From Streptomyces filamentosus (GTDB lineage: Bacteria > Actinomycetota > Actinomycetes > Streptomycetales > Streptomycetaceae), in NCBI RefSeq assembly GCF_014654895.1, contig NZ_BNBE01000001.1:3804501-3868500 (forward strand): DNA of 64,000 nt. Reading direction: 5' to 3'. Positions 57,944 to 64,000 of the stretch are shown here, piece by piece (the first letter of the stretch is position 1; every line of letters starts with the position of its first letter). A program made the position numbers and the translations under genes. Below the pieces are notes generated by a model, which saw only the letters and a program-made list of their open reading frames with translations, did no database searches and was not told where the DNA came from.

Positions 57944-60031
57944 GTGACCCTGGCCCGCCTCGCCGCCCGTCACGGCGTCGCCACCGAGTTCAGCCCGTCC
58001 GAGGGCGTCACCGTGCCCGTGCCCGAGGCCACCGTGGTCGCGGTCCTCGGCGCCCTCGGGGTCGACGCGGGCACCCCGGAGGCGGTCGCCGCCGCCCTGG
58101 GCGCTGCGGAGCGGGCCGACCGGGAGCGGCTGCTCCCGCCCACCCTCGTCCGGCACGCCGGAGACGGGCCGCCCGCGCCGCCCGCCGGGCTGCCGGAGGG
58201 GACCCGGCTGCGGGTCACCACCGAGGACGGCGCCGTCCACCCGGGCGACGACTGGGCGGGGCTGCCGCTCGGCGTGCACGCCGTGGACGCCGAGGCCCCC
58301 GACGGGCGGACCGCCCGCGCCACCCTGATCGTCGCCCCCGCGCGCGTCCCGGAGCCCGGCGCGCGCGCGTACGGCCTGCTCGTCCAGCTCTACTCGCTGC
58401 TCTCCGAACGCTCCTGGGGCATGGGCGACCTCGGCGACCTGCGCGACCTGGTCTCCTGGGCGGGCCGCGCGCACGGAGCCGGCTTCGTGCAGGTCAACCC
58501 GCTGCACGCGGGCGTGCCCGGCGCGCCCTCGGACCCCTCGCCGTACCGCCCCTCCTCGCGCCGCTTCCCGGACCCCGTCCACCTGCGGATCGAGCGGATC
58601 CCCGAGTACGCCCACCTCGACCCGGGCCGCCGCGAGGAGCTGGACCGGATCCTCGCCGCCGCCGCCGAACTGCGCGAGGGCGTCCTCGCCAAGGGCGCCG
58701 AGATCGACCGGGACGCCGTCTGGGCGCTCAAGCTCCGCGCCCTGGAGCTCGTCGCCGCCGTCGAACCCGGCCCCGGGAGGCGGGCCGAGCTCCACGACTT
58801 CCTCGCCGAGCGCGGCCGCGCCCTGGAGGACCACGCCACCTACCAGGCCCTCGCCGAGCGCCACGGCCCCCGCTGGCGCTCCTGGCCCGAGGAGCTGCGG
58901 ACCCCGGACGGCGCGGCGGCGGCGGTCCGCGCCGACGCGGAGCTGACCGCCCGGGTCGACTTCCACTGCCGGCTCGCCTGGCTGACGGACCGGCAGCTCG
59001 GCGAGGCCGCCGACGCGGCCAGGGAGGCCGGGATGGCGGTCGGGATCGTCCACGACCTGGCCGTCGGCGTCCACCCGGAGGGCTCCGACACCTGGGCCCG
59101 GCAGGGCGACTTCGCCGCCGGGATGTCGGTCGGCGCCCCGCCCGACGCCTTCAACTCCCGGGGCCAGGACTGGGGCCTGCCGCCGTGGCGGCCCGACGCC
59201 CTCGCCGCCGCCGGCTACGCCCCGTACCGCGGGCTCCTGCGCGAACTCCTGCGGCACGCGGGCGCACTGCGCATCGACCACGTGATGGGTCTCTTCCGGC
59301 TCTGGTGGGTGCCGGAGGGCAAGGAGCCCACCGAGGGCACCTACGTCCGCTACGACGCCGAGGCGATGCTCGCCGTCCTCGTCCTGGAGGCCCACCGGGC
59401 GGGCGCCCTCGTCGTCGGCGAGGACCTGGGCACGGTCGAGCCCGGCGTCCGCGAGGCGCTGGCCGCGCGCGGCGTGCTGGGCACCTCGGTCCTCTGGTTC
59501 GAGCGGGACTGGGCGGCCGGCGGCGCCCCGCTGCCGCCGGAGGCGTGGCGGCCCGGCTGCGTGGCCACCGCCACCACCCACGACCTGCCGTCCACCGCCG
59601 CCCGGCTCTCCGGCGACCACGTGCTGCTGCGCCACCGCCTCGGGCTGCTCGGCGGGGACCTGACGCGCGAGCGGGCCGCCGACGCGGCGGAGACGGCCGA
59701 GTGGCTCGCCCTCCTCCAGCGGCTCGGGCTGCTCCCGGAGGGGCCGGGGGACGAGGCGGCCGAGATCCGGGCCGTGCACCGCTTCCTGGCGCGCACCCCG
59801 GCCCGGCTGGTGGGGGTGTGGCTGCCGGACCTGGTGGGCGACCGCAGACCGCAGAACCTGCCGGGCACCTGGGACGAGTACCCCAACTGGCGGCTGCCGG
59901 TGGCGGGTCCCGGCGGGCAGCCGCTCACCCTGGAGCGGATCGCCTCCTCGCCCCGCGCGCACGCCCTGCTGCGGACCGCCGCGGAGGGGGTGGGAGCCCG
60001 TACGGCACCCCCGGGCGCGCGGGCCGTTTAG
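57944..60031 (+). CDS. malQ: 4-alpha-glucanotransferase (amylomaltase) MalQ
   Basis: This 695-residue GH77 enzyme has an N-terminal accessory domain (about 140 residues) and a GH77 barrel. Motifs are LLVQLYSLLSERSWGMGDLGD, YRPSSRRFPDPVHL, the nucleophile Asp in LRIDHVMGLFRLWW, the acid/base Glu in VVGEDLGTVEPGV and the third Asp in THDLPSTAAR. It transfers maltosyl units between alpha-glucans in the cytosol, in glycogen and maltodextrin metabolism. It follows the small repeat gene by two bases. Confidence 0.9.
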   Translation: MTLARLAARHGVATEFSPSEGVTVPVPEATVVAVLGALGVDAGTPEAVAAALGAAERADRERLLPPTLVRHAGDGPPAPPAGLPEGTRLRVTTEDGAVHPGDDWAGLPLGVHAVDAEAPDGRTARATLIVAPARVPEPGARAYGLLVQLYSLLSERSWGMGDLGDLRDLVSWAGRAHGAGFVQVNPLHAGVPGAPSDPSPYRPSSRRFPDPVHLRIERIPEYAHLDPGRREELDRILAAAAELREGVLAKGAEIDRDAVWALKLRALELVAAVEPGPGRRAELHDFLAERGRALEDHATYQALAERHGPRWRSWPEELRTPDGAAAAVRADAELTARVDFHCRLAWLTDRQLGEAADAAREAGMAVGIVHDLAVGVHPEGSDTWARQGDFAAGMSVGAPPDAFNSRGQDWGLPPWRPDALAAAGYAPYRGLLRELLRHAGALRIDHVMGLFRLWWVPEGKEPTEGTYVRYDAEAMLAVLVLEAHRAGALVVGEDLGTVEPGVREALAARGVLGTSVLWFERDWAAGGAPLPPEAWRPGCVATATTHDLPSTAARLSGDHVLLRHRLGLLGGDLTRERAADAAETAEWLALLQRLGLLPEGPGDEAAEIRAVHRFLARTPARLVGVWLPDLVGDRRPQNLPGTWDEYPNWRLPVAGPGGQPLTLERIASSPRAHALLRTAAEGVGARTAPPGARAV

Positions 60032-60051
60032 GTGTTCGCTACTTTTGCACC

Positions 60052-60282
60052 GTGGACAAGAAGAACGCCCTGCGCGCCGGCGCCGTCGCGGCCGGTACGA
60101 CGCTGATGATGCTGCTCATGTCGTCCCCCGCGCTCGCGCTGACCCGCGACGACGGTGACGACCCGGCCCCCAAGCTGGAGGTCGTCGAGACCCTCGGCCT
60201 CTTCGTGCTGGCCCCGCTGGTGCTGTTCGGAGTCATCGCCGGCCTGGTGATGGTCCTCGACAAGTCCCGCAAGAAGGCGTAA
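60052..60282 (+). CDS. small secreted or membrane protein, unknown function
   Basis: This 76-residue protein has a signal-like N-terminal helix (AVAAGTTLMMLLMSSPALAL), a short acidic linker (TRDDGDDPAPKLE) and a second membrane helix (LGLFVLAPLVLFGVIAGLVMVL), ending in a basic tail. The GTG start lies 20 bases after malQ. The layout is common in Streptomyces but no function is assigned. Confidence 0.7.
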   Translation: MDKKNALRAGAVAAGTTLMMLLMSSPALALTRDDGDDPAPKLEVVETLGLFVLAPLVLFGVIAGLVMVLDKSRKKA

Positions 60283-60301
60283 CCGCCTCCTCCGTCCGTC
60301 A

Positions 60302-60340
60302 GAGGGCGCCGCACGGCCGCACCGGCCGTGCGGCGCCCTC
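60302..60340. terminator. perfect 18-bp bidirectional terminator
   Basis: GAGGGCGCCGCACGGCCG (60302-60319) pairs completely with 60323-60340 around a 3-base loop. It lies between the convergent small membrane gene and the marR gene. Confidence 0.9.
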
Positions 60341-60423
60341 GCGCGTTCCCGGCCGGGCGTTCCCGGTGCCGCCGGGCCCCCGGCGCCGTACGGGCCCCCG
60401 GCGCTTCCGGGAGCCCTCCGCGC

Positions 60424-60930
60424 TCACGCCGTCGTCGCGAGGAGCTTCCTGAGCAGGCCGGTCAGCTGCCGGGCCTCCTCGGGGGTCAGCGCGGCCTCCA
60501 GGGCCTCCCGCTGCCGCTCCAGGCCCGCGCCGACGGCCTGGTCCACCAGCTCCCGGCCGCGCTCGGTGAGCGTGACGCGCAGTCCGCGCCGGTCGTTCGG
60601 GTCGGGGCTGCGGGTGAGCAGCCCGGCCTTCTCCAGCTTGTCCAGCCGGCCGGTCATCCCGCCGGTGGTGATCATCAGCGTGGCGGTCAGCTCGCGCGGC
60701 GAGAGCGTGTACGGCGCTCCGGACCTGCGCAGGGTCGCGAGCACGTCGAACTCCCCGAGCGCCATGCCGTAGGGCGCGTACGCCTTGTCCACCTGGGCGC
60801 GCATGGCCGCGGACAGCCGGTAGATCCGCCCGAAGACCGCCATGGGGAGCGTGTCGAGGTCGGGGCGGACCACGGCCCACTGGGCGGCGATGGCGTCGAC
60901 GGGGTCGTGCGGGGGCGGCTGCGTGTTCAT
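60424..60930 (-). CDS. MarR-family transcriptional regulator
   Basis: This 168-residue winged-helix protein has the MarR pattern: DVLATLRRSGAPYTLSPRELTATLMITTGGMTGRLDKLEKAGLL forms the recognition helix region (quoted in pieces: SPRELTATLMIT, TGRLDKLEKAGL), and the wing carries DPNDRRGLRVTLTERGREL. It should be a homodimer bound to palindromic DNA and released by a small ligand or by oxidation. It is divergent from an EamA transporter gene, and two palindromes lie between them, indicating control of both. Confidence 0.85.
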   Translation of the reverse strand: MNTQPPPHDPVDAIAAQWAVVRPDLDTLPMAVFGRIYRLSAAMRAQVDKAYAPYGMALGEFDVLATLRRSGAPYTLSPRELTATLMITTGGMTGRLDKLEKAGLLTRSPDPNDRRGLRVTLTERGRELVDQAVGAGLERQREALEAALTPEEARQLTGLLRKLLATTA

Positions 60931-60973
60931 GACCTCAGTGTTCCGTCCTCTCTCGGTCGATGGCAAGAAAGTC

Positions 60974-61001
60974 ACTTGCAAGCAAGTAGCTTAGTGCTAA
61001 G
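60974..61001. promoter_or_regulatory. two adjacent palindromes in the MarR-EamA divergent region
   Basis: ACTTGC-AA-GCAAGT (60974-60987) is a perfect 14-base palindrome, and CTTAG-TG-CTAAG (60990-61001) is a second one two bases away. The TTGCAA at 60976-60981 could be a -35 element for the EamA gene, so a bound MarR dimer would block it. Confidence 0.7.
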
Positions 61002-61066
61002 TTAATTACCGCCAAGCCAGTCGCGCTCCGGACCGCCGGGACGCAACGCCCAGGGGGAGTCCCGTC

Positions 61067-62047
61067 ATGTCACGCAAGGCCGCCGTCGTCGCGCTCACCG
61101 CCCTGGCCCCGATCTCCTGGGGCTCGACCTACTTCGTGACCACCGAGTTCCTGCCGGCCGACCGGCCGCTCTTCACCGGCCTCATGCGGGCCCTCCCGGC
61201 CGGCCTGCTGCTCCTCGCGCTGACCCGCAAGCTCCCGAGGGGCGCCTGGTGGTGGAAGTCGGCGGTCCTCGGCGCCCTCAACATCGGCGCGTTCTTCCCG
61301 CTCCTCTTCCTCGCCGCCTACCGGCTGCCCGGCGGCGTCGCCGCCGTCGTCGGCTCCGTCGGCCCGCTCTTCGTCGTCGGCCTCGCGGCCCTCCTCCTCG
61401 GCGAGAAACCCACGACGAGGACGCTGCTCACCGCCGTCACCGCGGCCTTCGGGGTCAGCCTCGTGGTCCTCAAGGCGGGCGCCGCCTTCGATCTGATCGG
61501 CGTCGGGGCCGGACTGCTCTCCTCCCTGTCGATGTCCGCGGGCGTCGTCCTCACCAAGCGCTGGGGCCGCCCCGAGGGCGTCGGCTCGCTCGCCCTCACC
61601 GGCTGGCAGCTCACCGCCGGCGGCCTGGTCGTCCTCCCCGTCGCCTTCCTCGCCGAAGGGGCCCCGCCCGCCCTCACCGGCACGAACCTCGCCGGCTACG
61701 CCTACCTCGCCCTCGGCAACACCGCGATCTCCTACTTCCTCTGGTTCCGCGGCATCGAGCGGCTGAGCGCCTCCTCGGTCACCCTGCTCGGCCCGCTCTC
61801 CCCGATCACCGCCGCCGTCATCGGCTGGGCCGCCCTCGGCCAGGCCCTCGGCCCGGTCCAGGTCCTCGGCATGCTGATCGCCTTCGGCGCCACCCTCTTC
61901 GGCCAGCTCGCCCCGGCGAAGCCGCAGGCCCCGGCGGAGCCCCAGGCCCCCGCCGGGCCCGCCGCCACTCCCGTACCGTTCAGCTCTGCTGAAAAGAACC
62001 GTCAGGAACTTTCGATGGACCTGGAGGTTTCGGCGGTGCGACGGTAG
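61067..62047 (+). CDS. EamA/DMT-family transporter
   Basis: This 326-residue protein has ten hydrophobic helices in two EamA repeats (first repeat begins SWGSTYFVTTEFLP; second begins GVGAGLLSSLSMSAG and contains NTAISYFLWFRGIE). It should move a small metabolite across the membrane, probably outward. The divergent marR gene is the likely regulator. The last 25 residues are polar and non-homologous and fall over the first copy of the LysR-type element, so the frame runs through a control region. Confidence 0.8.
   Translation: MSRKAAVVALTALAPISWGSTYFVTTEFLPADRPLFTGLMRALPAGLLLLALTRKLPRGAWWWKSAVLGALNIGAFFPLLFLAAYRLPGGVAAVVGSVGPLFVVGLAALLLGEKPTTRTLLTAVTAAFGVSLVVLKAGAAFDLIGVGAGLLSSLSMSAGVVLTKRWGRPEGVGSLALTGWQLTAGGLVVLPVAFLAEGAPPALTGTNLAGYAYLALGNTAISYFLWFRGIERLSASSVTLLGPLSPITAAVIGWAALGQALGPVQVLGMLIAFGATLFGQLAPAKPQAPAEPQAPAGPAATPVPFSSAEKNRQELSMDLEVSAVRR
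61979..62021 (+). promoter_or_regulatory. LysR-type element, copy 1, upstream of second EamA gene
   Basis: TTCAGC-TCT-GCTGAA (61979-61993) is a perfect palindrome of the T-N11-A class, followed by 28 bases ending TTCGATGGACC. The element ends 31 bases before ATG 62053. It overlaps the 3' end of the preceding gene. A second copy is at 63914-63956. Confidence 0.7.
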
Positions 62048-62052
62048 GCCGC

Positions 62053-62976
62053 ATGAGCCTCCTCACCGCCCGCCACCCCTCCCGCTCCGACAGACCGGGA
62101 CCGGCGTCCGCCCAGGGCGCCGGTCCCGGTCTGCTGCTCGCCCTCCTCGCCACCGTCGTCTGGTCCGGCAGCTTCGTCGCCACCCGCGACATGGCCGACT
62201 CCGTCCCGCCCGTCCAGGCCGTCTTCTGGCGCTGGATCATCGCCCTCCTCGCCGTCGCCCCCTTCGCCGCCCGACCCTTCTGGCGGCAGCGCACCCTCAT
62301 CCGCCGCCACCTCGGCCTCACCGCCCTCGCCTCGCTGTCCGGGGTCGCCCTCTACAACACCCTCGTCCACCAGGCCGGCCTGACCACCTCCGCCACCAAC
62401 ATGGGCATGATCATGGCCGCCTCCCCGGTGATCATGGCGGGCTACGCCCGGCTCGGCGGCGAACGCCTCGGCACCCGCCGCGTCCTGGGCACCGCGATCG
62501 CCGTCCTCGGCGTGCTCCTCCTCGTCGGCAAGGGCTCCCTCACCGTCGACCCCTCCGCCGGCGACCTGTGGATGTTCGCCGCCGCCCTCTGCTTCGCCTC
62601 GTACAGCGCCCTCCTCAAGCGCCGCCCGGCCGAGATCGACCAACTCGCCTTCCTCGCCGCCACCTTCGCGCTCGGCGCCCTCATGCTCGCCCCCGCCTAC
62701 GCCGTCTCCCTCGCCGTCCAGGGCGGTTTCCCCGCCACCCCGGGCACCGTCGGCCCGCTGCTCTACGTCGGCGTGCTCTCCTCCGCCGTCGCCTTCTTCG
62801 CCTGGAACAAGGCGGTCTCCCTCGTCGGCGCCGCCCGCGCCGGAGCCGTCTACTACCTCCAGCCGGTCTGCGTCGCCCTGCTCTCGTACGCCCTCCTCGG
62901 CGAGGAACTCGGCCTGGCCGGCGGCGTCTGCATGGCCCTCGTCCTCGGCGGGGTGGCACTGAGCTCCGCCCGCTGA
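62053..62976 (+). CDS. EamA/DMT-family transporter
   Basis: This 307-residue paralogue of the previous gene has ten helices in two EamA repeats (VWSGSFVATRDMADSVPP at the start, ALCFASYSALLKRRP at the second). It lies 5 bases after the first EamA gene but has its own upstream element of the LysR type, so its expression is probably separate. The LysR gene follows, and a common regulator for exporter and the next gene is the simplest model. Confidence 0.8.
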   Translation: MSLLTARHPSRSDRPGPASAQGAGPGLLLALLATVVWSGSFVATRDMADSVPPVQAVFWRWIIALLAVAPFAARPFWRQRTLIRRHLGLTALASLSGVALYNTLVHQAGLTTSATNMGMIMAASPVIMAGYARLGGERLGTRRVLGTAIAVLGVLLLVGKGSLTVDPSAGDLWMFAAALCFASYSALLKRRPAEIDQLAFLAATFALGALMLAPAYAVSLAVQGGFPATPGTVGPLLYVGVLSSAVAFFAWNKAVSLVGAARAGAVYYLQPVCVALLSYALLGEELGLAGGVCMALVLGGVALSSAR

Positions 62977-63000
62977 CCCGGGCCGGATATGTTGCGGCCC

Positions 63001-63927
63001 ATGACCGAGTGGGACATCAAGAAGCTGCACATCCTGCGCACCCTGCGCGACCGGGGCACCGTCACCGCCACCGCGGAGACCCTGCTCATGACCCCCTCGG
63101 CCGTCTCCCAGCAGCTCACCAACCTCGCCCGGCAGCTCGGCGTGCCGCTCCTGGAGGCCCACGGGCGGCGCGTCCGGCTCACCGACGCCGCCCACCTCGT
63201 GCTGCGCCACGCCGAGGCGGTCTTCGCCCAGCTGGAGCGCGCCGACGCCGAACTCGACGGCTACCTGCGCGGCGAGGCCGGCCAGGTCCGCGTCGCGGCC
63301 TTCTCCACCTCCGTCCCCGCCCTCCTCGTCCCCGCCGTGCGGCAGCTCCGCGCCGCCCACCCCGGCCTCGGCGTCCGCATCCGGGAGGCCGAGGCCGGGG
63401 AGGCGTACGAACTCCTCACCGCCGGCGAGGCCGACCTCGCCCTCTCGCTCGCCGCCCACGCGCCCACCGCCCGCGACGCCCGGTTCAGCCGGGTGCCGCT
63501 GCTCGCCGACCCCCTCGACGTCGCCCTCCCCGCCGGCCACCCGCTCGCCGGCGCCCCCGGCCTGCGCCTCGCCGACCTCGCCGCCGAACCCTGGATCTTC
63601 GGCGGCTCCGGCCCCTGGTCCGAGATCACCACCGCCGCCTGCGAGGCCGCCGGCTTCGTGCCCGAGCAGGCCCACAGCGCCTCCGGCTGGACCGCGATCC
63701 TCGCCATGGTCGAGGCCGGGCTCGGCATCGCCCTCGTCCCCCGCATGGCCGCCGCCGACCGCCGGAGCGGCACCGGCGTCGTCATGCGGGTCCTCTCCGC
63801 CGACCAGCCCCGCCGCCACGTCGTCGCCGCCGTCCGGCGCGGCGCCGAGGACGCCCCCGCGCTGGCCCGGGTCCTCGCGGCGCTGCGCCAGGTCGCCGTG
63901 GAGCGCGAGAACGTTCAGCAGGGCTGA
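63001..63927 (+). CDS. LysR-family transcriptional regulator
   Basis: This 308-residue protein has an N-terminal winged helix (LHILRTLRDRGTVTATAETLLMTPSAVSQQLTNLA, given in parts: LRDRGTVTATAE, TPSAVSQQLTNLA) and a C-terminal two-lobed effector domain (VRVAAFSTSVPALLVPAV, then MVEAGLGIALVPRM). It starts at ATG 63001. Its 3' end overlaps the second copy of the 43-bp element, which stands before the gene at the window edge. It probably regulates both that gene and the second EamA gene. Confidence 0.85.
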   Translation: MTEWDIKKLHILRTLRDRGTVTATAETLLMTPSAVSQQLTNLARQLGVPLLEAHGRRVRLTDAAHLVLRHAEAVFAQLERADAELDGYLRGEAGQVRVAAFSTSVPALLVPAVRQLRAAHPGLGVRIREAEAGEAYELLTAGEADLALSLAAHAPTARDARFSRVPLLADPLDVALPAGHPLAGAPGLRLADLAAEPWIFGGSGPWSEITTAACEAAGFVPEQAHSASGWTAILAMVEAGLGIALVPRMAAADRRSGTGVVMRVLSADQPRRHVVAAVRRGAEDAPALARVLAALRQVAVERENVQQG

Positions 63928-63956
63928 AAAGACCTGTCGAAAACATTCGATGGACC
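63914..63956 (+). promoter_or_regulatory. LysR-type element, copy 2, upstream of right-edge gene
   Basis: TTCAGC-AGG-GCTGAA (63914-63928) and a 28-base tail ending TTCGATGGACC match copy 1 at 34 of 43 positions. The element ends 30 bases before ATG 63987, the same distance as copy 1 from its gene. Confidence 0.7.
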
Positions 63957-63986
63957 CCGGGGCTCCCGGCGGGGGACAGTCGGACC

Positions 63987-64000
63987 ATGACCGCCATCGA
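63987..64000 (+). CDS. start of a gene cut by the window edge
   Basis: ATG 63987 begins a frame reading Met-Thr-Ala-Ile and runs off the window. GGGGGACAG lies upstream as a ribosome binding site, and the LysR-type element stands before it. The product cannot be told from four codons. Confidence 0.55.

Noticed and set aside
57376..60282. Biosynthetic gene cluster around malQ
   Set aside because: Only carbohydrate metabolism and transport genes are present; no core biosynthetic enzyme was seen.

Overview
The base composition (very G+C rich, strong G/C bias at third codon positions), the frequent GTG starts and the gene content (dynamin-like pair DynA/DynB, EttA with a TTG start, CsnR-type ROK operon, LAxTG-anchored surface protein, GlbO, PknG with GlnH/GlnX) point to a Streptomyces chromosome. 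From about 15.2 kb onward the gene order is what I would expect of a conserved Streptomyces core block. The first 15 kb is accessory.

Region 1 (1-15.2 kb): an accessory island ending at a tRNA-Arg(TCT) gene. It holds an Imm21-like protein, the C-terminal stump of a tyrosine recombinase, a HEAT-repeat protein, a DUF6193/SUKH-3 fusion, a small unknown, a protein with two C-terminal S1 domains, a headless gene remnant, a lower-G+C TIGR04141/DUF6119 gene, a dead IS630 element, a three-gene operon that fits the ABC-three-component (ABC-3C) conflict architecture (nuclease effector, middle component, SMC-like ATPase) and a frameshifted DUF317 gene. Integrase debris, DUF317, a conflict operon and a tRNA 3' end together suggest a decayed integrative element that became a defence and immunity island.

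Region 2 (15.5-24.9 kb): dynA-dynB (sporulation septation), ssbB, a thioester-domain surface protein with a sortase signal, ettA, an acyl-CoA thioesterase-like gene and its overlapping partner.

Region 3 (25-33 kb): a membrane protein and a three-gene MacB/FtsX-type ABC exporter on the minus strand, then glbO.

Region 4 (33.5-44.9 kb, minus strand): a signalling cluster read as glnX, glnH, a helical protein, a PknG-type kinase, a PP2C phosphatase, a VWA protein and an FHA protein with a collagen-like domain. It contains sensor, writer, eraser and phosphopeptide reader in one array.

Region 5 (45.1-52.0 kb): csnR-csnE-csnF-csnG-csnH-csnK, the chitosan-oligosaccharide uptake operon, with a perfect ROK operator upstream of csnR.

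Region 6 (52.1-64 kb): mscS, an HNH protein, a secreted GH84-type enzyme, a tiny repeat protein coupled to malQ, a small membrane protein, a MarR regulator divergent from an EamA transporter, a second EamA transporter and a LysR regulator. A 43-bp element containing a perfect palindrome lies at the same distance from the second EamA gene and from the gene that begins at the right edge of the window.
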